Source: Neonectria sp. B-13 (lineage: Eukaryota > Ascomycota > Sordariomycetes > Hypocreales > Nectriaceae). Taken from it: a stretch of DNA of 64,000 nucleotides. The notes beneath the pieces were generated by a model. The model did no database searches. It was not told the origin of the DNA and worked only from the letters and a program-made list of their open reading frames with translations. Every line of letters starts with the position of its first letter. The stretch's first letter is position 1. A program made the translations under genes and the position numbers. Below, in pieces: positions 9,743 through 22,408 of the stretch. The stretch is from NCBI GenBank assembly GCA_002682825.1, contig NOKP01000040.1, positions 154,565-218,564 on the forward strand. The letters run 5' to 3'.

Positions 9743-10776
9743 TTATAGTAATTTTAGCCTTAGTCAATATCATCTGATAGATTAAGACAACATAGTAGAT
9801 AACATATAGCAGTTAACACAGTAAGATGCTATGCCCAGCACCATCAATCCCAATAACTTAAACACAGTAAGCTTTCCCAGTAACATGGTTTGCATCAATA
9901 TCGTACCTTGAGCCTGTTTTTGCAACCCATCTAGGTCCCTCTCTCTGACCTTAATGTCCAATTCATGAAAAGCTTATCCTAAACCATAGCATATATAAAT
10001 GACTGTCTTTCGTCAAGCTGATAAGTCCGGCCAGCCTTCTTCCCTCCTTCTTAATACACTATAACACAGCATAATACAACCACAATGCATTCCGCTTTTC
10101 CCATTACCCACTGCATCTTGCAACCTAATGGCAAGAAATAGAGCCAAAAGGCATACAAAACAGGATACCATCACTCTCTAGATAGAGAGATCAAGCCTGC
10201 CAAGTACAAGCGGCAGCTTTACCGGGCCGGAATCTACAGCCTCAGCAGCTTCAAGTCCAGCCGCACAGCAGTCAGCACCATCCAAATGGTGCATCTAGCT
10301 ATATTCGGCTGCTGCTTGCTCCTTAACGATGGAGCTACTGAGGTCGATAACATCGGCTTCATCATGGAGGAGAAGACGCTGCTCAAAGCCCTTACCAAGC
10401 GATTAGAGGCTGGGTTAGACGATGAAGATAACGAAGTCATCGTCAACGAATTATCCAGAGAGGAATACGCCCTATGGTTCCAGGAGCTGCTGGGGTACGT
10501 GGAGCTGGTGCGGATGGCCAGCTAGTCTGCTGCGTCGAAGACAATGAGTCTTGGCCTGATGGGCATGGTACGAAAAGACTTACGCATCGTGAAATCGGGG
10601 GGAAGGATCATGTGCTGGGAATAGGGTTAAGGAAAAACTTAGACTGGACGGAAAAGGTAGATGGGTTCGGGTCAGATGCAAAGGTTAATAAAGAACTTTA
10701 AAACCAACCAGGCTCAAGACAAAGAAATCGATGCGTGACACAGTAATCATTACACATTAGGTTCCCTCATAGAGGG
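9743..10776 (+). mobile_element. RepB copy B3 (complete, lightly mutated reference copy)
   Basis: 1034 bp, from TTATAGTAATTTTAG to CATAGAGGG, flanked by the 14-bp duplication GTCCTTAGTAGTAT (9729-9742 and 10777-10790). It entered RepA A1 only 12 bp inside A1's left end. No terminal inverted repeats and no poly-A tail. Layout: 342-bp leader (its first 60 bp still AT-rich), a 146-codon frame interrupted once (10085-10525), 251-bp tail. GC content is far above the surrounding RIPed copies, so it is a young insertion. Confidence 0.85.
10085..10525 (+). pseudogene. RepB 146-residue protein frame with one in-frame TAG
   Basis: From ATG 10085 (context CCACAATGC) the frame runs 146 codons to the TAG at 10523. 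A single internal TAG at codon 19 (10139) fits a former TGG. The uninterrupted part from 10286 alone is 79 codons. The protein is probably helical and ends acidic. Landmarks: ILQP (11-14), KYKRQLY (41-47), VHLAIF (69-74), LLKALTKRLE (99-108), YALWFQELL (128-136). I recognise no named domain. It aligns over its length with the RepA frame (see the 37260-37700 entry). The same TAG occurs in copies B2 (13277) and B5 (47969), so it may be ancestral, a recoded or read-through stop, or a repeatedly hit RIP site. Confidence 0.6.
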
Positions 10777-11237
10777 GTCCTTAGTAGTATATATCTAAAG
10801 AAAGAGCTAAAGATTAAATAATATAAAAGAAAATAGAAAAAGCAATAGTATAATAGGCTTAATACTTAAGCCTAAAATAATAATAACATAAGAAGATAAA
10901 AGTTTTTACTATAAAGTTAAAATATAAGTTTTATTATTCTAATTAGCTAGAAAAGCTAAATCTTAAAAAAGCTAAACCTTAGAAAAGTTAAACCTTAGAA
11001 AAGCTAAATCTTAAAAAAGCTAAATCCTAGAAAGGTTAGATCTTAGAAAAAGCTAAAATCCCTTAGGATAAAAGCTTAACCTATAAGGTAACTTTTATAC
11101 TTTTTAGGCTTTTATATTCTATTTAACCTTTTATATAATATAATAACTATATTATTAATTATATAAAATAACTACTTTCTTCTAAATTATATTATAGCTT
11201 AATAAGCTCTTATTAAACAATACTTATAAGTACTTAT

Positions 11238-11367
11238 TTAGATATAATAGTCCTTAGTAGCATACACCTAGAGAAGGGGCTAAAGGTTAAACAGTATAAA
11301 AGAAAACAGAAAAAACAATAGTATAATAGGCTTAATACCCAAGCCTAAGGCAATAATGACTCAAGGA
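11238..11367 (+). mobile_element. RepA copy A2, 130-bp left-end fragment
   Basis: Begins TTAGATATAATAGTCC and stops at GACTCAAGGA, with a 14-bp duplication TTATAAGTACTTAT on both sides (11224-11237, 11368-11381). So it inserted as a truncated copy. It is little mutated, as expected of a repeat too short to trigger RIP. Confidence 0.8.
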
Positions 11368-11932
11368 TTATAAGTACTTATATAACCTATATAGCTTATT
11401 TTAAGTAGATTTAAGTGTTATTTCTAAGCTATAAAGTATAATTTAAAAGTTTAATCTATAAGATATAAAAGAGATTAAAATTGATTAATACTCTAAAGCT
11501 AAAGAATTAATCCAGTTAATAGTCTTTAGTTATTATATTCTACTATAAGATAGAATTTAGTCTAATAGAGTAATAGCTTAATAGATTATAATAGAATATA
11601 TCTTTCTAAAGGAGCTAGCTTTAAAGCTAGAAAGAAATAATATTATTATTAATATAAAGAAAAGGTTTATTAATAGTCTAAAGTATAATAATTATATCTT
11701 ATAGATTATATAGCTAATAAGTAATATTATATTAACTAATCTATAACTAAAGGAATAATACATTAGAAAGTAAAAGAATCCTATTATAATTATCTTTAAT
11801 ATTAACTATGAAGCTATATAGAGGGATTTAATAGAGAGAGTTTGAAGAGAGTAAAGGTTAATAATTAGATTTAAAATTTAAAGATGTATCCCTTTATTAA
11901 GCTTAAGCAAAGGAAATATATAACTATTTAAT

Positions 11933-12976
11933 CACTATTAAAACTACTATTTAAATTACTATTTCTATTTATCTATAATTACACTAAATAGTTATATATT
12001 TCCTTTGCTTAAGCTTAATAGGAGGATAGATCTTTGGATTTTAAACCTAATTATTAACTTTTACTCCCTCTAACTTCCTAGAACTCCCTCTACTAAATCT
12101 CTCTATACAGCTTTATAGCTAATATTAAAGATAACTAGATTCCCTTAGTTTTTAATATATTACTCTTTTAGCTATAGGTTAGTTAGAATAATATTATCTA
12201 TTAACTATATAATCTATAAAGTATAAATAGGATTATATAGCTTCTTAAGGAACTTTTTCTCTATAGTAGTAATATTATTATTCCTTTCTAGCTTTAGAGC
12301 TAGTCTCTTTAGAAAGAGCTATTCTATTATAATCTATTAAGCTATTATTATATTAAGTTATATTTCCTTTTATAATAGGATATTATAGCTAAAGACTACT
12401 AATTAGACTAACTCTTTAGGTTTAAAGTAGTTAATTATAAGCTATTTTATATACTTTAGGTTAAACTTTTAAGCTATAATTTATAGTATAGAAATAAAGC
12501 TTAAATATTCTTTTAATTTATTATATAGATTATATAAAAGCTTATATATATAGTTTAATAAGAGCTTATTAGGCTATAATATAATTTAAATAATAGTTAT
12601 TTTATACAATTAGTAGTATAGTTATTATATTATATAAAAGGTTAAATAGAATATAAAAAGGTAACCTAGAAAGTATAAAGATTACTTTATAGGCTAGGCT
12701 TTTATCCTAAGGGGTTTTAGCTTTTTCTAAGATCTAGCTTTTTTAAGATCTAGCTTTTCTAAGATCTAGCTTTTCTAAGATCTAGCCTTTCTAGCTAATT
12801 AGAGCAATAAAACTTATACTTTAACTTTATAGTAGAAACTTTTATCTCCTTGAGTTATTATTGCTTTGGGCTTAAGTATTAAGCTTATTATATTATTATT
12901 TTTTCTATTTTCTTTTATACTATTTAACCTTTAGCCCCTTCTCTAGGTATATACTACTAAGGATTATTATATCTAA
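11933..12976 (-). mobile_element. RepA copy A3, reverse, nested in A1
   Basis: Full length (about 1044 bp), four 16-bp leader repeats, flanked by the 15-bp duplication ATATAACTATTTAAT (11918-11932, 12977-12991). Heavily RIPed. Opposite orientation to A1 creates a long imperfect inverted repeat. Confidence 0.85.
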
Positions 12977-13862
12977 ATATAACTATTTAATATAATTATA
13001 GATAAGTAGAAATAATAGTTTAAATAATAGTTTTAATAGTAAAGCCTATTTTTATAATCTATTTAAGTTCTTTTTTCTAACCTTAATATCTAATTTATAA
13101 AAAGCTTATTCTAAACTATAGTATATATAAATAACTTAATTATCTTTTATTAAGTTAATAAGTCTAATTAGTCTTTTTTTTCTCTTTTTTAATATACTAT
13201 AATATAATATAATATAATTATAATACATTCTACTTTTACTATTACTTATTATATCTTATAATCTAATAGTAAGAAATAGAGCTATAAAGTATATAAAATA
13301 AAATACTATTACTCTTTAAATAGAAAGATTAAGTTAATTAAGTATAAGTAGTAACTTTATTAAACTAAAATTTAAAACCTTAATAGCTTTAAGTCTAACT
13401 ATATAATAATTAATACTATCTAAATAGTATATTTAGCTATATTTAATTATTATTTACTTTTAAATAATAAAAGTACTAAAGTTAATAATATTAGCTTTAT
13501 TAAAGAGAAAAAGGAGTTTGTAAATAAGCTTACTAAAAGATTAAAAGCTAGATTATATTAGGATAAAGCTATTATTAATATATTAACTAAAGATAAATAT
13601 ACTCTATAGTTCTTAGAGCTATTAAAGTATATAGAGCTAGTATAGATAGCTAGTTAGTTTAGTATTATAAAATTAGGAGGAAAAGAACTAATAAGAGTAG
13701 GATTATATAGATTTAAGAAAAGGCTTAGACTGAATAGAAAAGATAGATAGGTTTAGGTTAAATATAAAGATTAATAAAGAACTTTAAAACTAACTAAGCT
13801 TAAGATAAAGAAATTAATATATAATATAGTAATTATTATATATTAGGTTCTCTTATAAAAGA

Positions 13863-14305
13863 GTACTAATCCCTTATATATATATATATATTTATTTAAT
13901 ATATTAAATAAAAGCCTTAAGCTCTTTAGCTGTTAATACTTTAACTTAATTATTTATAGTAATTTTAGCCTTAGTTAATATTATCTAATAGATTAAGATA
14001 ATATAGTAAATAATATATAATAGTTAATACAATAAGATACTATACTTAGTACTATTAATTCTAATAACTTAAATATAGTAAGCTTTCTTAATAATATAGT
14101 TTATATTAATATTATACTTTAAGCCTATTTTTACAACCTATTTAGGTCCTTCTTTCTAACCTTAATGTTCAATTTATAAAAAGCTTATCCTAAACTATAA
14201 TACATATAAATAACTATTTCTTATTAAGTTAATAAGTTAATTTAACTTAATTATATAATAACTTACTATTATATATTACTATTATAATTTATATTACTTA
14301 CTATT
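13863..14305 (-). mobile_element. Gypsy-type LTR fragment (RepC), reverse, split by B4
   Basis: 13863-13953 plus 14255-14305 match the reverse complement of the LTR sequence at 31.68-31.88 kb (shared blocks around AAAAGCCTTAAGCTCTTTA and ATATAATAACTTACT). RIPed. Confidence 0.6.
13954..14240 (+). mobile_element. RepB copy B4, left-end fragment
   Basis: 287 bp starting TTATAGTAATTTTAGCC, truncated on the right, with a 14-bp duplication TTTAACTTAATTAT at 13940-13953 and 14241-14254. Like A2, it keeps the left end and loses the right. Confidence 0.8.
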
Positions 14306-15023
14306 CACTATTAAAACTACTATTTGAACTACTATTTCTACTTATCTATAATTGTACTAAATAGTTATATATTTCCTTTACTTAAGCTTAATAAGGGAAT
14401 AGATCTTTAGATTTTAAACTTAATTATTAACTTTTGCCCTCTCTAGCTTTCAACTCCCTCTACTAAATCCCTTTATATAGCTTTATAACTAATATTAGAA
14501 ATAACTATAATAGGATTCTCTTGCTTTCTAATATATTACTCCTTTAGTTATAGGTTAATTAGTATAATATTACTTATTAGCTATATAATCTATAAGATAT
14601 AGTTATTATACTTTAAACTATTAATAAACCTTTTCTCTATATTAGTAATATTATTATTCCTTTTTAGCTTTAAAGCTAGTCTCTTTAGAAAGACTTATTC
14701 TATTATTATCTATTAAGCTATTATTCTATTAGACTAAATTCTATCTTATAGTAAGATATAATAATTAAAGATTATTAATTAGACTAATTCCTTAGCTTTA
14801 GAGTATTAATTAGTTTTAATCTTTTTTATATCTTATAGATTAGACTTTTAAACTATAATTTATAGCTTAGAAATAAGGCTTAAATCTACTTAAAATAGAC
14901 TATATAGGTTATATAAGAGCTTATAAGTATAGCTTAATAAAAGCTTATTAGGCTATAGTGTAATTTAGAAGGAAGTAGTTATTATATATAATTGGTTGTA
15001 TAATTGTTATATTATATAGTATT
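14306..15023 (-). mobile_element. RepA copy A4, reverse, truncated
   Basis: Starts with the RepA right end (ACTATTAAAACTACTATTTG) and breaks off where the next copy, A5, begins at about 15024. The leader with its 16-bp repeats is missing. Confidence 0.7.
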
Positions 15024-16003
15024 ACTATTAAAACTACTATTTAAACTACTATTTTTACTTATCTATAATTATACTAAATTATATATTTCTTTTACTTAAG
15101 CTTAATAAAGGGATAGATCTTTAGATTTTAAACCTAATTATTAACTTTTACCCTCTTTAGCTTCCTAGAACTCCTTCTATTAAATCCCTCTATATAGCTT
15201 TATAGCTAATATTAAAGATAATCAGATTCTCTTAGTTTCTAATGTATTACTCCTTTAACTATAAATTAGTTAGAATAATATTACCTATTAACTATATAAT
15301 CTATAAGATATAAATAGGATTATATAGCTTCTTAAGGAACTTCTTTTCTATAGTAATAATATTATTATTCCTTTCTAGCTTTAGAGCTAGCCTCTCTAGA
15401 AAGAGTTATTCTATTATAATCTACTAAGTTATTATTATATTAAGCTATATTTCCTTTTATAATAGGATATTATAGTTAAAGACTACTAATTAGATTAACT
15501 CCTTAGGTCTAAAGTAGTTAATTATAAGCTATTTTATATACCTTAAGCTAAATATTTAAGTTATAATTTATAGTATAGAAATAAAACTTAAATATTCTTT
15601 TAATTTACTATATAGATTATATAAAAGCTTATATATATAGCTTAGTAAGAGCTTACTAAGCTATAGTATAATTCAAATAGTAGTTATTTTATACAATTAA
15701 TAGTATAATTATTATATTATATAAAAGGTTAAATAAAATATAAAAAGGTAAGTTAAGCTTTTATCCTAAGAGGTTTTAGCCTTTTCTAAGATCTAGCTTT
15801 TCTAAGATCTAGCTTTTCTAGCTGATTAAAGTAGTAAAACTTATACCTTAACTTTATAGTAAAAACTCTTATCTTCTTAAGTTATTATTACCTTAGGCTT
15901 AGGTATTAAGCCTATTATATTATTGTTTTTTCTATTTTCTTTTATACTATTTAATCTTTAGCTCTTTCTTTAGCTATATATTACTAAGAACTATTATATC
16001 TAA
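15024..16003 (-). mobile_element. RepA copy A5, reverse
   Basis: Both ends present; only two 16-bp leader repeats. No convincing target duplication: the left side joins A4, the right side the copia LTR region. Confidence 0.75.
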
Positions 16004-18547
16004 ATAGTATAAATAGTACTATATTATGTAATATTTATAGATATTTTCCTAGGACTTATTAAGCCTAATTATAGTTTATTAGCTTTAATAGCCTCTCTTA
16101 AAGATATAAGAGCTATATTAATACTTTTAGTATAGAAAAATATATAGGCTTATAGAACTCTTATAGCTTTATAATTATAGAGAAAAAATAAACTCTATTT
16201 ATAGGTTATAATAAGAGAAAAAATAAAAACTCTTATTCTTTTAATTTTAATCTTTTAAGATTAAAGAAAAAGGGTTATAGTTATAGTTATAATTATATAT
16301 ACTTAATAAAACCTTTATAATAAGAAACTTAAGTATTATTTATATATACATATTTTAATAAAAAACCTTTTAAGGAAAAATTAAAAGTTATAGTAAAGGA
16401 AAAGCTTTTAAGCTAGAAAAACCTTTATTATATTATCTAAGAAATAGTAAGTCTTTTAGTCTTATAAAGTCTATAGGTCCTAGGCTTTTAGTAAAGAAAT
16501 TAGCTATATTATCTTTACTTCTTATAGAAAATAGTTTAATATTTCCTTTTTTAACCTTATCTTTAGTAAAATAATAGGCTATATTAATATATTTAGATTT
16601 CTTATGAAATTCTGAATTTTCTACTATTTTCTTAGTAGCTTTATTATCTGTTAAAATAGGAGGAATAGTCCTATTATAACTTAAAGAGAGATTAATATTT
16701 AAATATTTATATAAATAAGATAAATATTTAGCCTCTTTAGTAGTCTTTCTTAGGGCTATATATTTAGATTTATAAGAGCTTAAAGCTACTGATTTCTATT
16801 TTATAGTATTCTAGCTAATAAGGTTATTAGCTATATAGAAATAGTATCTATTAGTAGATTTACTATCTTTTAGGCTAGAGCTCTAATTAGTATTAGTATA
16901 GCCTCTTAGAATACTAAAATAAGATTCTAGATTTATATTATAGTTATAATAAAGTCCTAAAGTAGGATATTTATTAAGGTATTTCTATATCTTATTTAAA
17001 GTATTAAAATAGCTTTTATTAGGTTTAAATGTAAATCTAAAGTAGTTATTAACTAGATATACTATATTAGGCTTAGTCTTTATAGATAGAAATAGTAAAG
17101 AACCTATTTCTTCTTAAAACTCTAGTATATCTTCCTTAGAAGCATTTATTTTAGCTTTTATAAGCTTTTCTCCTGCTTATAAAGGAGTATTAAAGATTTC
17201 TATAGATCCTTTATTATGCTATATAATTTTATTATATAGATATTTATTTTGACTTATATATAAGCCTTTTTTCTCTCTGTTTATAGTTATATACATTCCT
17301 AAGAAGTCTTTAACTTCTCTTAAAGACTAAACTTTAAGGTCTTTAAATAGCTTATAGATTATATCTTCTATATCTTTATTATTAGACCTAATAAATAGAA
17401 GATTATCTATATAAATAATTATACTTATTTTATAGTTATTATTAATAAATACCTCTTTATTAAATAGTATAAACTTAAATCTTAGATTATATAATTTATT
17501 AGAGAGATATTTATACTAGAGTTTAAGGCTCTATTTAAGGCTATATAAAGCTTTATTAAGCTTTAGAACTATAGAATTCTCTTCTAATTTATCTATATAT
17601 TCCTTTTTAAGCTTATAATAAGACTTTATATAGTCTTTACAGCCTATAGGTAATATAGTATAAATTTCTTTATTTATATTAGTATATATAAAAGCATTCT
17701 TTATATTATACTATAATATAGAATAATTATTAATTATAGCTAATATTAAGAGAATTCTTATAGTCTTAAGTCTAGCTATAGTTATAAAGGTTTTATTATA
17801 GTCTATACTAAATATTTAATTATAGCCTTATACTATCTATCTAGACTTATACTTAATAATAATATTATTATTATTAGTTTTTATCTTATAGACCTATTAG
17901 CCTCTTAAGGCTTTTCTTCCTTTAGGAAGGGTTTTTATAGTCTAACTATTTTGCCTTATAAGTTTATCTATTTCTGCTTTTATTAAAATATTCTATTTAT
18001 CTTTATCTATATTAGATAAAGCTTCTTTATAGGTATTAGGTTCTAAAGGATTTCCTTTATTTACTAGAGCTAGTATATTAGGGTATTCCTTATAATCCTT
18101 ATAGAAATTAACTAGCTTCTTAGGAATATTAACTAATAGTTTAGGCAAATTAGCCTCTCTTAATTTAATAGGCTAATTTATATTCTTATTAATAGTAGAG
18201 TTCCTAAGAATAGAAAGAGACTTAAAGTCTAAGCTATTTTTATAGTCTAGAAAGCAGTTTTCTAGTATAACTATATCCCTAGATATTATACTTTAGTGTT
18301 TATTATAGTCCTAGATTTTATAGCTATTTTCTAAATAGCTTATAATAATGCCTTTATATGCTTTAGTATTTAGTTTATTACTAAGGGTTTTATTCTTATA
18401 ATATATTATAGATTTAAAAACCTTTATATTTTCTAGATCTTCTAGTTTTATATATATATTATCTCTCTTTTCTAAAGAAGATAAATAGTTAATACTAGAA
18501 TGTAGGATTCTATTATAAATATAAGTTATAGCTTTTAAAGCTTCTCC

Positions 18548-18859
18548 CTATAGGTATTTAGGCAGATTAGCTATAAATAAAATAGCCCTTATTTTATTTA
18601 ATAAAGTCCTATTTATTCTCTTAGCTGCCCTATTAAGCTCTAAGGTATTAGGAGGGTTAGAATTATATTGTATACTACTTTTTAAGCAAAAAGGCCTTAA
18701 ATTATAAAGATATTCTTTAGTATTATCTAAAAAAACCTCCTTAATTTTTAAATTAAGACTATTATTTTTAGCTTTAGCTTTAAATTCTTTAAATTTAAGT
18801 AAAACCTTACTTTTATTCCTAATTAAATAGCTTTCTAAATATCTAGTCCCTTTATCCAT
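18548..18859 (-). pseudogene. Copia integrase core fragment
   Basis: Longest surviving open piece (103 codons) of the copia pol. It carries the integrase C-half pattern KSKVLLKFKEFKAKAKNN, a D-N-T near a former DNGGEY site, and RINRTLLNKIRAIL (family: ERxNRTLLexaRaml). It is continuous in the same sense with degraded pol sequence on both sides. Confidence 0.8.
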
Positions 18860-19470
18860 AAAGCTTATAAAGTAATAGTATTTATTGTATATAGGGATCC
18901 TAATAGGGCCTTAAATATCTATTACTATTTTATCTAGATATTTATAATCTTTATTAGAGCTTTTTCTATTAATTTTATTAATAGCTTTAGCTTTTATATA
19001 GTTTTTATACTGAATTACTTTTATAATATCTACCTTTTTTATATTATAATATTTATCTCTATTTCTATAGAGTATTTTCTTTAAGGATTTATAATTTAAA
19101 TACTCTAATCTTAAATACTAATTATATAAGTCTATATCTATAGCCTTATTATTATTATTATTTTCTTTATCTATAGATAAGATATTAGTAGTAAAGAAAA
19201 GACTTACCTTAGTCTTATCTTTATTACTAATAATAATAGGTATATAGTATAGATTATTCTCTTTAATTCCTTTAGTTATAATATCTTCTTTATTATTTAT
19301 AAGAAATAGCTTACTATTTCCTATAAAGGAATATCTATTATATAAAGAGAACTAACTAAGAATATTTACTCTTAATTTAGGGATAAAATAGTAGTTTCTT
19401 AGAATATATTTATTCTTATTATCTAGGAATCTAATAATTATATCTTTATAGCCTTTTATAATTAAGAAAG

Positions 19471-20531
19471 CACTATTAAAACTACTATTTGAACTACTGT
19501 TTCTGCTTATCCACGATTGCACTGAATCATGTGTTTCCTTTGCTTAAGCTTAACAGGGGGATAGATCTTTGGATTTTGAACCTAATTATTGACTTTTGCC
19601 CTCTCTAGCTTCCTAGAACTCCCTCCGCCAAATCCCTCCATGCTTTATAGCTAATGTTAAAGATGACCAGATTCTCTTACTTTCTAATACAGTCATTACT
19701 CCTTCAGTTGTAGGTTGGTTATTATAGTATTGCTTATTAGCTGTATAACCTATAAGATATAGTTATTATGCTTTAGACTATTAATAAACCTTTTCTCTAT
19801 ATTAGTAGTATTATTATTCCTTTCTAGCTTTAAAGCTAGCTTTTCTAGAAAGACCTATTCTATTATAATCTATTGAACTATTGCTTTATTAGGCTAGATT
19901 CTATCTTATAGTAAGATATAATAACTAAAGACTACTAATTAGACTAATTCCTTAGCCTTAGAGTATTGATTAGTTTTAACCTTTTTTATATCTTATAGAT
20001 TAGACTTTTAAACTATAATTTATAGCTTAGAAATAAGGCTTAGATCTGCTTGAAATAGGCTATATAGGTTATATAAAAGCCTATAGGTATAGCTTAGTAA
20101 GGGCTTACTGGGCTATAGTATGATTTAGAAGGCAGTTATCTTATATGATTGGTTATATAGTCTTTGTGTTATATGGAAGATTGGATGGAATGCAAAGGGC
20201 CTGGAAAGTATAAAGGCTAAGCTTTTATCCTAAGGGGTTTTAGCCTTTTCTAAGATCTAGCTTTTCTAAGGTCTAGCTTTTCTAAGATCTAGCTTTTCTA
20301 AGATCTAGCTTTTCTAAGATCTAGCTTTTCTAAGATCTAGCTTTTCTAGCTGATTAAGGTAGTAAAACTTATACCTTAACTTTATAGTAGAAACTTTTAT
20401 CTTCTTAAGTTATTATTACCTTAGGCTTAGGTATTAAGCCTATTATACTATTGTTTTTTCTATTTTCTTTTATACTGTTTAACCTTTAGCCCTTTCTCTA
20501 GGTATATATTACTAAGGACTATTATATCTAA
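19471..20531 (-). mobile_element. RepA copy A6, reverse, inside copia
   Basis: About 1061 bp with six 16-bp leader repeats. Flanks share ATAATTAAGAAA (left 19458 on, right 20532 on; right copy expanded by A-run slippage). Partly unmutated stretches near the right-end sequence (e.g. TGCTTATCCACGATTGCACT) mark it as younger than the copia host. Confidence 0.8.
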
Positions 20532-21366
20532 ATAATTAAGAAAAAAGCTTTTCCTTAATTTTCTTTCTAATTTATAGACTTATAATTAAGAAAATAACTT
20601 TTATTAGATACTATATGCCTAATAGTACTTATATTATATATAGATTTAGCTATTTATTTATTATTATTATAGAAAGATAAGGGATTTACTTTTATTTCTT
20701 TAAGAAGTTTCTTTAAAGAGGGTAAATAGGATATTAGATGCCTTAAAGTATTATTAGCTTTTCTTTCTTTTAAGGAAAATTTAAAGAGATATACCCTAAT
20801 ATCAAAATCATTTTCTAATATTTCTCTAAAATCTCTATCTAATTCTATTATAGAATTAGAATAAGATATAGAGCTTTTAGAGCTATTTAAAGGGCTTTCT
20901 TCTATAGGAGTATTTTCCTTTAGGGAAAATAGCTTCTCTTACCTTTCTTCTCTTTCTTCTCTTTTAGAAGGACTAGTCTTTTCTTTATCTTTTTCCTTTT
21001 CTTGCCTATTTCTAGGTTTAGAAAAAGGGGTCTTTTTAACCCTATTATTATCTCATATTTTAAAGCCCTTAGGAGCTTTATTAGAATATAGAAAATAGTA
21101 ATCTTTATCTAAATAGCCTTATATTTTGCAATAGGAACATTTAAGTGCTATTTTCTTCTTCTTCTAGGGCTTTTTAGTTATTTTAACTAAATTAACCTAA
21201 CTTTTATTACTTTTAAGTCTTTTAGATTTATTTATAAGACTAAAAGATAAAGATTTAAGGTTATAAGCATTAGGATTAGATCTTAATGCTTAGGAAATAT
21301 TAGTTATATAGCTATTAAAAGATTCATTAAGGTTATTAAGAATTCAAGCTATTATAACCTTTTTAG

Positions 21367-22408
21367 CACTATTAAAACTACTATTTGAACTATTGTTTCT
21401 ACCTATCTATAATTGCACTAAATCATATATTTCCTTTGCTTAAGCTTAATAGAGGGATAGATCTTTGGATTTTAAACCTAATTATTGACTTTTGCCCTCT
21501 CTAGCTTCTAACTCCCTCTACTAAATCCCTTTATACTTTATAGCTAATATTAGAGATAACTATAGTAGGATTCCCTTAGTTTCTAATGTATTACTCCTTT
21601 AGCTATAGATTGATTAGAATAATATTATCTATTAACTATATAATCCATAGAGCAAAGATAGGATTATATAGCTTCTTAAGGAACTCCTTCTCTATAGTAG
21701 TAATATTACTATTCCTTTCTAGCTTTAGAGCTAGCCTTTCTAAAAAGAGCTATTCTATTATAATTTACTAGGCTATTACTATATTAAGCTAGATTCTATC
21801 TTATAATAGAATATTATAGCTAAAGACTACTAATTAGATTAATTTCTTAGGTCTAAAGCAATTAATTATAGACTGTTTTATATGCCTTAGGCTAGAATTT
21901 TAAGCTATAATTTATAGTATAAAAATAAGGCTTAAATGTTCTTTTAATTCAATATATAGATTATATAAAAGCTTATATATATAGCTTAGTAAGGGCTTAC
22001 TAGGCTATAGTACAATTCAGATAGTTATCTTATGCAATTAGTAGTATAATTATTATATTATTTAAAAGGTTAAATAGAATATAAAAAGCCTAGAAAGTAT
22101 AAAGGTTAGCTAGGCTTTTATCCTAAGGGGTTTTAGCCTTTTCTAAGGTTTAGCTTTTCTAAGATTTAGCTTTTCTAAGATCTAGCTTTTCTAAGATCTA
22201 GCTTTTCTAAGATCTAGCTTTTCTAGCTGATTAAGGCAATAAAACTTATACCTTAACTTTATAGTAGAAACTTTTATCTCCTTAAGTTATTATTACCTTA
22301 GGCTTAAGTATTAAGCCTATTATACTATTGTTTTTTCTATTTTCTTTTATACTATTTAACCTTTAGCCTCTTCTCTAGGTATATACTACTAAGAACTATT
22401 ATATCTAA
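21367..22408 (-). mobile_element. RepA copy A7, reverse
   Basis: Both RepA ends present, five 16-bp repeats. The left flank is copia gag, the right flank unrelated sequence, and there is no target duplication. This implies a recombination or deletion boundary. Confidence 0.75.

Larger units (their letters stand above)
9717..13041 (+). mobile_element. RepA copy A1, split by B3, A2 and A3
   Basis: RepA sequence is present as 9717-9742, 10791-11237, 11382-11932 and 12992-13041 once the insertions and their target duplications are removed. It is heavily RIPed. Nesting order: B2 is oldest, A1 entered B2, then B3, A2 and A3 entered A1. Confidence 0.8.
9536..13862 (+). mobile_element. RepB copy B2 (old, RIPed), split by RepA A1
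   Basis: Left piece 9536-9716 and right piece 13042-13862 together equal one RepB. It starts TTATAGTAATTTTAG and ends in a decayed GGTTCTCTTATAAAAG. RepA copy A1 sits between, flanked by the 14-bp duplication AAGCCTATTTTTAT (9703-9716 and 13042-13055). The 146-codon RepB frame is destroyed by stops. Confidence 0.8.
16004..21366 (-). pseudogene. Ty1/copia retrotransposon remnant (gag-pol, minus strand), RIP-degraded
   Basis: Read on the minus strand, the order is gag zinc knuckle (about 21150-21060, KCSYCK then DKDYYFLY), protease/integrase, reverse transcriptase, RNase H, then an LTR-like tail (16004 to about 16400). RT shows IIYIDNLLFIRSNNKD near 17400 (family: YVDDLL). RNase H shows LSSYKSKYIAL and DNKATKKIVENSEFHKKSKY (16.6-16.8 kb). 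The order IN before RT defines Ty1/copia. The element is split by RepA A6 and cut at 21366 by RepA A7; its 5' LTR is not seen. Many stops come from C-to-T/G-to-A changes, so it is not functional. Confidence 0.85.

Noticed and set aside
9743..10776. RepA/RepB as tRNA-derived SINEs or MITEs
   Set aside because: No A/B boxes, no poly-A or T tail in normal copies, no terminal inverted repeats, and the target duplications are longer than for known MITEs.
21586..21771. Plus-strand open frames of about 60 codons inside RepA copies (also 29425-29610, 31222-31461, 32587-33014, 37634-37939 on minus)
   Set aside because: They recur because the repeat recurs; they lie antisense to the 146-codon frame and have the hydrophobic composition of RIPed DNA. 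The antisense frame in A12 and A15 (MDYCFCLSAIAL) was considered as the real protein but lacks homology to anything in RepB.
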